48,671 bases of DNA from JAJTFW01 sp964534995 (lineage in GTDB: Bacteria > Bacteroidota > Bacteroidia > AKYH767-A > OLB10). The DNA lies in NCBI GenBank assembly GCA_964534995.1, contig CAZHSC010000020.1, positions 1 through 48,671 on the forward strand, written 5' to 3'. Under the pieces are notes generated by a model. It ran no database searches, was not told where the DNA came from, and saw only the letters and a program-made list of their open reading frames with translations. Shown in pieces: positions 15,753-22,779 of this stretch (position 1 is its first letter; every line of letters starts with the position of its first letter). Position numbers and translations under genes: made by a program.

Positions 15753-16857
15753 GCAAGGATTTGGTAAAATGAACAACGGATCCTGCCTTAGCCGAGCGGA
15801 AATGCTGGATTACCTTGGTGGGAAACTTAGTCATGAAGAGCAGCACCGGGTAGAAATACATTTACTTGACTGTGAACTCTGTAACGATGCCAACGAAGGT
15901 TTAGAGCAATGGAAAGCACCCTCTCATCTGGAAGCTATAGATGAGCATATGCACCTGGAAATTGATGAAATGCTGGAACCGGATAAAGCATCAAAGATTA
16001 AAGTACTTTTTCCATGGAGGATGGCAGCGGCTATTGCGCTGATTTTTATAAGCACACTGGTTCTTTTTCTGATACTACCGGATAACAAAGAGGCAGAATT
16101 GTTCACCCAGGAATATAAACCTTACCCCGCCCCGGCGGTATCTGATAATTCAGATGTGGAGGTCTCTCCTGCACCAATTGAATTAAAGGCAGGAGAAGCA
16201 CAGGAACAGGTTAATTCAGAAAATATTAAAAGTTCGGCCAGACAACAGGCACGTGCTGAACCGGAAGAAAAAGAAATACAAGATAACGTGCAAATGTCAA
16301 TAGAAGCCCCTCAGGATGCCATTGCGGAGGAGGCCGCTCCTGATAACAAGGATGAAGACTTCCGGGAGGGGAATGTTTCAGAAAAAACAACTGAAGAAAT
16401 TCCTGCAAGCACCACCGTATCCGCTTTAAAAGAAGAAAGAAGCGAATCAAAAGCAGTTTCCTCTACCCGAAAATCAGCCGCTGTTCCCTCTGCTACTGAA
16501 AGTATAGCTACTGATGCAGCTAAAATTGATCTTGATTTTCAACTTGGTATTGAGGCGTACCGGAAACAAGATTATTCAACGGCCAGCAGATATCTTGAAA
16601 AAAGCAATCATCCGGAAGCCCAATTTTACCTGGGTGTGTCTCAGCTTTCTCTGGATAATCCTCATATCGCGATTGATAAATTGTCCGCCTATCTCAAAAG
16701 CGGTGATAAAAAATTAAGGGAGGCGGCGTGGTGGTATACCGGCCTTTCCGCAATTAAAGCAAAAGATAAAAAATTGGCAAAAAAGGCGCTGAAAGAAGTC
16801 ATCACTTTTAAAGGAAAGTTTGAGAAACAGGCCACAGACCTGTTGAGAAAATTATAG
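15745..16857 (+). CDS. Membrane anti-sigma factor with zinc-finger-like N terminus and periplasmic TPR-like domain
   Basis: The 370-residue protein begins with a ZAS-type zinc-finger motif, His39-x3-Cys43-x2-Cys46 (in EIHLLDCELC), which would hold the ECF sigma factor encoded just upstream. One transmembrane helix follows at about 92-112. The periplasmic part has a low-complexity Glu/Ala/Ser/Pro-rich linker (about 125-255). It ends in a TPR-like helical domain (about 260-370; DFQLGIEAYRKQDYSTASRYLEKS, then AQFYLGVSQLSLDNPHIAI). A signal sensed by the TPR part could be passed across the membrane; that is inferred from architecture. Either of two in-frame ATGs (15745, 15769) may be used. Confidence 0.82.
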   Translation: MNKQGFGKMNNGSCLSRAEMLDYLGGKLSHEEQHRVEIHLLDCELCNDANEGLEQWKAPSHLEAIDEHMHLEIDEMLEPDKASKIKVLFPWRMAAAIALIFISTLVLFLILPDNKEAELFTQEYKPYPAPAVSDNSDVEVSPAPIELKAGEAQEQVNSENIKSSARQQARAEPEEKEIQDNVQMSIEAPQDAIAEEAAPDNKDEDFREGNVSEKTTEEIPASTTVSALKEERSESKAVSSTRKSAAVPSATESIATDAAKIDLDFQLGIEAYRKQDYSTASRYLEKSNHPEAQFYLGVSQLSLDNPHIAIDKLSAYLKSGDKKLREAAWWYTGLSAIKAKDKKLAKKALKEVITFKGKFEKQATDLLRKL

Positions 16858-16878
16858 TAATAATCACTCCGGCCTTCT

Positions 16879-16886
16879 TAATTTTG
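16879..16886 (+). promoter_or_regulatory. -7 box of the secreted-protein gene at 16893
   Basis: TAATTTTG (TAnnTTTG) ends 6 bases before the ATG. It suggests the following two genes have their own promoter separate from the sigma/anti-sigma pair. Confidence 0.45.
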
Positions 16887-16892
16887 CAGTAA

Positions 16893-17522
16893 ATGAAAAT
16901 ACACCTGATCCTGTTACTCGTAACCATGCATATCTGCGCCCATGCCCAAACCGGTCCAGCCAAAGCAGCGTTGAATTCCCAAAGTTTGCCGGATGGAATC
17001 TATTTAAATTTACAGCAACTCAAGGACAGACAACCTGGTATAACCGTACAGCAGTTGCAAATGCGGAATGAAAAAAAAATCAGTCCACGGCAATGGTTCA
17101 GGCAGGACAGCCTGATATACACTCATCCAAATGGAAACAAAACCTCCATCTCTGCCAGGGAGATTTACGCTTTTGCTGACGATGGTGATGTATTCATCCA
17201 GCGCAAGGAATTTGCTCATAAAGTAACGATACTCGGAAGTCTGTGCTATTTTACAGAGACCTATCCGGTAAGAAACGCACCATTGTCGCCGGTCACACTT
17301 GATTTGTCAAGGGATGTGGTTCCCAGAATGCTGGATTTAAAAACAGGTGAATTCCTCCCCTACACTACCGCTACCATGGAAATTTTTCTGGAAGCAAACG
17401 ACCCCGCTTTGTATGCGGATTATATGGGCCTTGAAAACCAAAAACAAAAAAGACAATTGCTGATCCGATATATTGAAAAATACAATGAGCGCCATCCGCT
17501 CGTTAATGAAACCGGGCTTTGA
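16893..17522 (+). CDS. Secreted protein of unknown function, 209 residues
   Basis: I do not recognise a family. There is a signal peptide (MKIHLILLLVTMHICAHAQ, cleavage near residue 19). The mature part starts with a sequence seen in many uncharacterised Bacteroidota exported proteins (LPDGIYLNLQQLKDRQPGI). A beta-rich middle follows (ISAREIYAFADDGDVFIQRKE) and a helical tail (KQKRQLLIRYIEKYNERHP). The likely location is periplasm or outer-membrane side. Its stop overlaps the TTG start of the glycosyltransferase gene (TTGA, 17519-17522), so the two are translationally coupled. Confidence 0.7.
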   Translation: MKIHLILLLVTMHICAHAQTGPAKAALNSQSLPDGIYLNLQQLKDRQPGITVQQLQMRNEKKISPRQWFRQDSLIYTHPNGNKTSISAREIYAFADDGDVFIQRKEFAHKVTILGSLCYFTETYPVRNAPLSPVTLDLSRDVVPRMLDLKTGEFLPYTTATMEIFLEANDPALYADYMGLENQKQKRQLLIRYIEKYNERHPLVNETGL

Positions 17523-18505
17523 AAATACTGATTATTCAAACGGCCTTCATAGGTGATGTAATTCTGGCCACTCCGCTTATCAGCGAATTAAAAAGGATAT
17601 TCCCCCAATCGCATATTGATGTACTGGTAAGGAAAGGAAATGAAACATTATTGGCCAATAATACAGGAATTCATCGTGTACTCACCTGGGATAAGAAGGA
17701 AAAAAAGGCCCTTCAACTGCTCCGTGTGCTGCGTCAACTCCGTAGAGACCGTTACGATACGGTCATCAATCTACAACGTTTTTTTTCTACGGGCATACTG
17801 ACCGCTTTCAGTGGCGCGACTTTAAAAATCGGATTCGACAAGAATCCGCTTTCTACTTTATTTACTACAAGAGTTGTTCACCGGATCAATGAGCATGAAT
17901 ATGAACATGAAACCGCCAGAAACCTTAAGCTGATTGCTCAGTTTGGAGCTGTGAAATTTGCGCATCCGGTTTTGTTTCCATCCCCGGACGATTTTTCCTT
18001 TGTTAAAGGACTGAAGGAATGTGAATATTTTTGCATAGCTCCCACCTCGGTGTGGTTTACAAAGCAGGTTCCCGGAGAAAAATGGGAACATCTGATTCAT
18101 TTATTGACGGTGAAATATCCGGACAAGAAAATATACCTGATCGGAGGCCCTTCAGATTTCGCTGCCTGTGATCAGATACGGTTACATTCAAATACAAAGG
18201 CGGTTGTCAATCTTGCTGGAAAGCTATCTTTTTTACAAACCGCAGCCCTGATGAAAGATGCAACCATGAATTATGTGAATGACTCCGCACCTTTGCATAT
18301 GACATCAGCCATGAATGCGCCTGTCACCGTCTTTTATTGCAGTACCATTCCCGCGTTCGGTTTTGGCCCGCTCTCGGATCATCAAAAAATTATTGAGGAC
18401 ACCACCCTAAAATGCCGTCCATGCGGTTTACATGGCCACAAATCCTGTCCCGAAGGGCATTTTGCCTGTGGCCTCCATCTTGATATGGCTAAAGCGCTGC
18501 CCTGA
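17519..18505 (+). CDS. Glycosyltransferase family 9 (LPS heptosyltransferase-like)
   Basis: The 328-residue protein has GT9 features: KILIIQTAFIGDVILATPLI at the N terminus (the loop that contacts the acceptor), RYDTVINLQRF, and in the C-terminal Rossmann half YLIGGPSD, VNLAGKLSFLQTAALMKDA and a sugar-nucleotide site MNYVNDSAPLHMTSAMNAP. It would add a heptose or similar sugar to the lipopolysaccharide core at the inner face of the inner membrane. The start codon is TTG, overlapping the previous stop; no better start is available without losing the conserved beta strand. C-terminal cysteines (CRPCGLHGHKSCP) recur in GT9 proteins. Confidence 0.88.
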   Translation: MKILIIQTAFIGDVILATPLISELKRIFPQSHIDVLVRKGNETLLANNTGIHRVLTWDKKEKKALQLLRVLRQLRRDRYDTVINLQRFFSTGILTAFSGATLKIGFDKNPLSTLFTTRVVHRINEHEYEHETARNLKLIAQFGAVKFAHPVLFPSPDDFSFVKGLKECEYFCIAPTSVWFTKQVPGEKWEHLIHLLTVKYPDKKIYLIGGPSDFAACDQIRLHSNTKAVVNLAGKLSFLQTAALMKDATMNYVNDSAPLHMTSAMNAPVTVFYCSTIPAFGFGPLSDHQKIIEDTTLKCRPCGLHGHKSCPEGHFACGLHLDMAKALP

Positions 18506-18571
18506 CCCATGTTCATTTATTCATAATGCAATACGCACCCTGTAATCGTTTTTTGGCAGCCTTTAAGTTTC

Positions 18572-18609
18572 CGGCATGCTAAAGATGACATTCCTCATCA
18601 TGCATGCTG
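18572..18609. other. Long two-part hairpin in the spacer before the YtxH operon
   Basis: CGGCATGC (18572-18579) pairs with GCATGCTG (18602-18609, one G-T), and inside it GATGA (18584-18588) pairs with TCATC (18595-18599). No T run follows, so it is not a normal terminator. It lies 34 bases upstream of the -7 box of the next operon. Confidence 0.3.
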
Positions 18610-18642
18610 AAAAATATTTCATTCCAACAATGCTAATTTTTC

Positions 18643-18650
18643 TAACTTTG
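18643..18650 (+). promoter_or_regulatory. -7 box of the YtxH / holin-like operon
   Basis: TAACTTTG is an exact TAnnTTTG, 16 bases before the ATG at 18667. It serves the three tightly packed genes 18667-19574. Confidence 0.55.
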
Positions 18651-18666
18651 GTAAAATCTAAATGCG

Positions 18667-18879
18667 ATGGAGCGTAAATCAGGATTAATTTTATCATTTA
18701 TCATTGGCGCTGCCGCTGGTGCCGCCATTGGATATTTGCTTGCCGGCGGGAAGTCTGACGAATTAATGTCGGATGTAAAAGATGCTGCCAATAAAGTAAA
18801 AGATGAATTTGAAAAGCAGTTTGAAAAGGGAAAGGACTTTTTATCCGATATCAAATCCATGACTGATCATAACACATAA
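18667..18879 (+). CDS. YtxH-domain small membrane protein
   Basis: The 70-residue protein consists of a glycine/alanine-rich transmembrane helix (ILSFIIGAAAGAAIGYLLAGG, about residues 6-26) and an amphipathic charged helix (DVKDAANKVKDEFEKQFEKG). This is the YtxH layout. YtxH proteins are associated with general stress responses. It is the first gene of a three-gene operon: 4 bases separate it from the holin-like gene. Confidence 0.85.
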   Translation: MERKSGLILSFIIGAAAGAAIGYLLAGGKSDELMSDVKDAANKVKDEFEKQFEKGKDFLSDIKSMTDHNT

Positions 18880-18883
18880 GCAG

Positions 18884-19282
18884 ATGGAAGAAAAAACTTT
18901 CAGCAGTTTTGCCCGTGAATTAAGAACCGAATTAAAAAATTATATTGAATCCAGGATTGAATACGGAAAATTGCTTGCATATGAAAAACTCGCCAAGGCG
19001 ATTTCATCCGTTACCAGCATACTCATCCTCGCAGCGTTTGGTTTTTTCACTTTCTTCTTTATTTCAATAACCCTGGCTTTATATTTAGGAAGATGGCTGA
19101 ACGATGATTTTTTGGGTTTCGGCATTGTATCACTCCTGGACCTGCTTGTATTCATGATCGTCTTTATGAACAAGGAGAAAATTGAACTGATGATAACTCA
19201 GAAAATCGTTGAACAACTTTTAAAGGAAAAACATAAAGAAGGAAATAGCTCCGATGAAAGCACTGGAAAAGTTGCACCTTGA
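18884..19282 (+). CDS. Phage-holin-III / DUF1469-like membrane protein
   Basis: The 132-residue protein starts with an amphipathic helix (FARELRTELKNYIESRIEYGKLLAYEKLAKAIS in part). Two transmembrane helices (about 45-70 and 80-102) and a charged C-terminal tail (MITQKIVEQLLKEKHKEG) follow. This matches the putative actinobacterial-holin-X / phage-holin-III superfamily common in Bacteroidota beside YtxH genes. No other phage gene is near, so lysis is not implied. Its end overlaps the next gene by 29 bases in another frame. Confidence 0.8.
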   Translation: MEEKTFSSFARELRTELKNYIESRIEYGKLLAYEKLAKAISSVTSILILAAFGFFTFFFISITLALYLGRWLNDDFLGFGIVSLLDLLVFMIVFMNKEKIELMITQKIVEQLLKEKHKEGNSSDESTGKVAP

Positions 19283-19574
19283 GCAGGCTAAACTAAAATC
19301 TGAAATTAAAATGTCAGAGGAGAAGTTATCTGACAAACTGACTTATCTCGAAAATAATTTTGGAAAGATGGCCATTAACAGTTTTCTACCATTCAGCAGT
19401 ACAGAATTTGACAAAGTCTCCTCCTTGTTTTCTACCTTAAACAATACAGTGTTAAAGCTGGTGCCCAAATCAGTTAGTGAAGAAAAGAGGCAGAAATACC
19501 AATCCATTCTAAAAACTGTTGAAATGACCGCTGCCGGATTGGCCTACAAATACATCAGTAAGTTTTTAAAATAA
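19254..19574 (+). CDS. Small charged helical protein of the YtxH operon, 106 residues
   Basis: I do not recognise a named family. It begins MKALEKLHLEQAKLKSEI, a lysine/glutamate-rich coiled coil (about 1-32), followed by LTYLENNFGKMAINSFLPFSS and a helical C terminus (TVEMTAAGLAYKYISKFLK). No signal peptide or membrane helix is evident. The 29-base overlap with the holin-like gene indicates coupled translation. Position and size suggest a cytoplasmic partner of the two membrane proteins. Confidence 0.65.
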   Translation: MKALEKLHLEQAKLKSEIKMSEEKLSDKLTYLENNFGKMAINSFLPFSSTEFDKVSSLFSTLNNTVLKLVPKSVSEEKRQKYQSILKTVEMTAAGLAYKYISKFLK

Positions 19575-19726
19575 GCGGTTTTTCTTCGGATTAGAGGCTG
19601 GGCTATCCACGCAATCTGCAGCCTTTCCAAAGGATTAAAACACAATTAACAAATTTTATATTGCTTTATATCAACTTATTACAAAGATTTTTATTTTAAT
19701 TGTTATAACATATATTGTATTTACAT

Positions 19727-19734
19727 TAATTTTG
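19727..19734 (+). promoter_or_regulatory. -7 box of the YceI gene
   Basis: TAATTTTG (TAnnTTTG), 17 bases before the ATG at 19752, inside a very AT-rich spacer (about 19635-19750). Confidence 0.5.
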
Positions 19735-19751
19735 ACTCAAATCTAAATAAC

Positions 19752-20339
19752 ATGAAAAAAAATATTCTCACCTTACTACTTATTGTCGGTATCGGTAACG
19801 CAAATGCACAGAGCACCAATTGGAATGTAGATGCCTCGCACACCAATGTTAAATTCTCAGTAACGCACATGATGGTTTCTGAAGTTGAAGGTTCATTCCG
19901 GACTTTCGATGGGAAAGTAACATCGGCTTCGGCTGATTTCAACAACGCCTCCATTGAATTTAAGGTGGATGTAAACTCCATAAATACCGATAACGATGAC
20001 AGGGATAAACACCTAAAGAGTGATGATTTTTTCAATGCTGCCAAATTTCCACAAATGACCTTCAAAAGCAGCTCCTTCAAAAAAGTAGAAGGAAATAAAT
20101 ATCAGCTTACTGGTGACCTCACAATCAGGGATGTAACTAAAAAGGTAAATTTCGATGTAGTGTATGGTGGTACCGCCAAAGACCCCTGGGGCAATACCAA
20201 AGCAGGATTTAAAGCCAAGGGCAACATTAACCGTAAAGATTTTAAATTGATGTGGAGCGCGGTTACAGAAGCCGGCGGTCTGGTAGTGAGTGACGAGGTA
20301 GAAATCAAAATCAACCTTGAACTGACGCAGGCAAAATAG
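19752..20339 (+). CDS. YceI-family periplasmic lipid-binding protein
   Basis: The 195-residue protein has a signal peptide (MKKNILTLLLIVGIGNANAQ). The YceI lipocalin-like barrel follows: WNVDASHTNVKFSVTHMMVSE, then FDGKVTSASADFNNASIEF, DRDKHLKSDDFFNAAKFPQM and LTIRDVTKKVNFDV, each a family hallmark. YceI proteins bind polyisoprenoid or other amphiphilic chains in the periplasm and are often induced by stress. The gene is monocistronic: own -7 box and a terminator 20 bases after the stop. The next gene is a MarR regulator on the same strand. Confidence 0.95.
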   Translation: MKKNILTLLLIVGIGNANAQSTNWNVDASHTNVKFSVTHMMVSEVEGSFRTFDGKVTSASADFNNASIEFKVDVNSINTDNDDRDKHLKSDDFFNAAKFPQMTFKSSSFKKVEGNKYQLTGDLTIRDVTKKVNFDVVYGGTAKDPWGNTKAGFKAKGNINRKDFKLMWSAVTEAGGLVVSDEVEIKINLELTQAK

Positions 20340-20358
20340 GTTTTTTTTCGTATTTCTC

Positions 20359-20395
20359 AAGAGGCTGCCTTTAACGGGTGGCCTCTTCTGTTTTT
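20359..20395 (+). terminator. Intrinsic terminator after the YceI gene
   Basis: AAGAGGCTGCC (20359-20369) pairs with GGTGGCCTCTT (20377-20387, two wobble pairs) around TTTAACG, followed by CTGTTTTT. Confidence 0.8.
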
Positions 20396-20442
20396 ACTGG
20401 TTATGGTACTGCGGATACATTTTTCCGACCAATAATTTTAAT

Positions 20443-20486
20443 ATGTGAACACGAATCACTATTTTTATTCGAATCATATACTTTCG
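20443..20486. promoter_or_regulatory. MarR gene promoter with imperfect inverted repeat, possible autoregulatory operator
   Basis: TATGTGAACACGAAT (20443-20455 region) and the reverse complement of ATTCGAATCATATA (20467-20480) are similar arms (TAT-TGA---CGAAT). The right arm overlaps the -7-like box TACTTTCG (20479-20486), 8 bases before the ATG. MarR regulators often bind such sites in their own promoter; this is inference from position and symmetry. Confidence 0.3.
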
Positions 20487-20494
20487 TGAGGCCA

Positions 20495-20953
20495 ATGGGA
20501 AAATCTATCAAAGAAGAAATTCAGCAGCAGAGTTTCAGAAACAACCAGCAAATGGTTCAGGTGAATATCATTTTCACCTCAGGATGGCTTCAGAACAGAC
20601 ATCTTCAGATTTTTAAGAGATATGGAATGAGCTACCAGCAATACAACGTTCTCCGGATTCTGAAAGGCTCCTATCCCCATGAATTAAGTTTAGGACAGAT
20701 CAAGTCAAAGATGCTTGACAGGATGAGTGACACCAGTCGGATTGTGGAAAGATTATTTAAGGCTGGCTATTTAAACAGAACCAAAGACAATAATGACAGA
20801 CGGGTAGCTAAGATCACCATTTCGGATAAAGGCCTTCGCTTATTAAAAGATATGCAAAAAGAAGAAAGGAACCTTGATCAGGTTACCACACAACTGGAGG
20901 ACCATGAGGCCGAGATGCTCAGCAATTTACTGGACAAGCTTAGAGGAGAATGA
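20495..20953 (+). CDS. MarR-family transcriptional regulator
   Basis: From the ATG at 20495 the protein has 152 residues (MGKSIKEEIQQQSFRNNQQM). A longer in-frame start at 20378 lies inside the YceI terminator and is rejected. The winged helix-turn-helix is clear: GMSYQQYNVLRILKGSYP, then LSLGQIKSKMLDRMSDTSRIVERL (recognition helix), and the wing GYLNRTKDNNDRRVAKITISDKG. The DRR triad in the wing is a MarR hallmark. It probably controls a nearby gene such as YceI or the SLC13 transporter 63 bases downstream; which one is unknown. Confidence 0.88.
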   Translation: MGKSIKEEIQQQSFRNNQQMVQVNIIFTSGWLQNRHLQIFKRYGMSYQQYNVLRILKGSYPHELSLGQIKSKMLDRMSDTSRIVERLFKAGYLNRTKDNNDRRVAKITISDKGLRLLKDMQKEERNLDQVTTQLEDHEAEMLSNLLDKLRGE

Positions 20954-21016
20954 TATTTTATAAGGAAAAACCATATTTTACTTCTGTTTTTTACTGCCAA
21001 TAACCGGCTGCTTCGT

Positions 21017-22498
21017 ATGACACAAATAAGTAATGCAAGCGAAAGGCAAAAAGGCAAGTGGCCGCTGATTGCCGGTCCCGCTTTCTTCATCATATCGTTA
21101 CTGATACCTTCTCCCGACCCTGAAAATCCCTTACTGGCTATGATGGCTGGCATCACTGTCTGGATTGCCCTGTGGTGGTTAACTGAATCCGTACCTATTG
21201 CTGTAACCGCATTCCTGCCTTTCCTGTTAATTCCTTCTTGTGGTATTACCGACATCAAGCTGGTATCTGCTCAATATATGGATCCCATTTTATTTCTTTT
21301 CATCGGCGGTTTTCTCATTGCTTTTGCCATTGAAAAGTGGGGACTTCACCGGCGTCTGGCGCTTAACATTTTATCCAGGACCGGCAAAACTGCATCCAGC
21401 ACACTGCTTGGGGTGATGTGCACCTCCTATTTCTTCTCGATGTGGATGTCAAACACGGCTACTGTCATGATGCTCATTTCAGCTGTGATGGCTGTTACTG
21501 TTCAGTTAAAAAGCCAGATTCACGGAAATTCGGACCACCGGAAATTTTCTTCGGCCATGATGATTGGCCTTGCCTATGCAGCAAGCATCGGAGGGATGGC
21601 TACACTTGTAGGAACCCCGACGAATATGATATTTTTCAGGGCATATAATGAGCGATATGGATCTGAACATCCTATTCAATTTGTGGATTGGATGTCATTT
21701 GCCTTTCCTATGTCGCTTTTGTTCCTTGTCATCACTTTTTTTATTATCCGGATATTGCTACTCAGAAAGTCAGCAAGTCTCCCTTTCAACACAAATCTAT
21801 TCAGGGAAGAAAAAATAAAATCAGGGAAATGGAACCGGGATGAGAAAGTAACAGCTTTTTTATTTCTTTTAACGGCCTTTTTATGGCTTACCAGAGCTGA
21901 CATTGACTTTAGCGGATACAACCTGAAAGGCTGGGCCTCCAGCTTTCCTTATCCGGAACAGATAACAGACAGCACCGTCGCCATGGCGGTAGCTTTCATT
22001 TTCTTCCTTATTCCCTCGAAAACCGAACCGGGACGTAACCTGCTTACATGGAATGAGGCCAACAAACTACCCTACGAAATAATCTTACTATTCGGTAGTG
22101 GCTTCGCCCTGGCAAAGGGATTTGAAAGTACAGGGCTCAGCAAATGGCTGGCCTTACATCTGCACTCGATTAGAGCCATACCGGTACCCCTCATCGTGCT
22201 GTCTATTTGTGTCATCGTTACGGTCATCAGTGAATTTGCCTCAAACGTAGCCAGTATTCAATTGATACTTCCTGTAATATTTTCTATGCAAAGCAATCTT
22301 GATATTTCTCCCGCAACTTTGTTGGTACCGGCAGCCCTTTCCGCTTCATTGGGATTTATGCTTCCGGTTGCCACTGCACCCAATACCATCGTTTTTGCCA
22401 GTGGTCACATAAAAGTGAAGGAGATGATTATAACCGGCTTATTCGTTGACATAGCGGGCATCTTATTAATTACTTTATTGGCCTTATACGCTGTTTGA
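21017..22498 (+). CDS. SLC13 / DASS-family sodium-coupled anion transporter
   Basis: This 493-residue inner-membrane protein has about 11-12 hydrophobic segments. The first sodium/substrate clamshell motif is SNTAT (in SMWMSNTATVMM, about residue 143) and the second is in SEFASNVASIQLILP (about residue 413, SNV instead of SNT). Other family stretches are ALWWLTESVPIAVTAFLP and GGMATLVGTPTNMIF. Members carry C4-dicarboxylates, citrate or sulfate with sodium. The exact anion cannot be told. It follows the MarR gene by 63 bases and may share its transcript. Confidence 0.92.
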   Translation: MTQISNASERQKGKWPLIAGPAFFIISLLIPSPDPENPLLAMMAGITVWIALWWLTESVPIAVTAFLPFLLIPSCGITDIKLVSAQYMDPILFLFIGGFLIAFAIEKWGLHRRLALNILSRTGKTASSTLLGVMCTSYFFSMWMSNTATVMMLISAVMAVTVQLKSQIHGNSDHRKFSSAMMIGLAYAASIGGMATLVGTPTNMIFFRAYNERYGSEHPIQFVDWMSFAFPMSLLFLVITFFIIRILLLRKSASLPFNTNLFREEKIKSGKWNRDEKVTAFLFLLTAFLWLTRADIDFSGYNLKGWASSFPYPEQITDSTVAMAVAFIFFLIPSKTEPGRNLLTWNEANKLPYEIILLFGSGFALAKGFESTGLSKWLALHLHSIRAIPVPLIVLSICVIVTVISEFASNVASIQLILPVIFSMQSNLDISPATLLVPAALSASLGFMLPVATAPNTIVFASGHIKVKEMIITGLFVDIAGILLITLLALYAV

Positions 22499-22779
22499 AT
22501 TTTCAGCCTCATCTGAACGCTTCCTCTATTCATTTTTTCTCATTTAATCTTTTTTATTTCTTTATGGGTGCCCTGATATTTTTAACGGCATTGGCATATC
22601 ATGCTTTTATGATTTCTATGCAGCGGGTTTAACAAATTCACCGTACAGTATACAGATCTTGTTTACTTGTTAACAATTGTTGTCTGATTAAAAAAAGTCA
22701 ATATCTTACAATCCCGGATATAAATCAAACCCACGCATTAAACCCTCGTATGAGTTTTTAAATTTAGAATTGAAGAGCT
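22499..22779. other. 281-base spacer before the SprB-repeat gene
   Basis: No gene seen. It holds a T-rich tract after the transporter (22535-22562), a TTGTTAACAA palindrome (22667-22676), and TAAATTTA (22759-22766), a possible variant -7 box 13 bases before the ATG at 22780. The same octamer precedes the M1 peptidase gene (25857-25864). Confidence 0.4.

Noticed and set aside
18884..19282. Holin-like gene as a sign of a prophage
   Set aside because: No integrase, capsid, terminase or lysis genes are near; this family is a common chromosomal membrane protein next to YtxH.
20378..20494. Earlier in-frame start for the MarR regulator
   Set aside because: It begins within the YceI terminator and adds residues not seen in MarR proteins.
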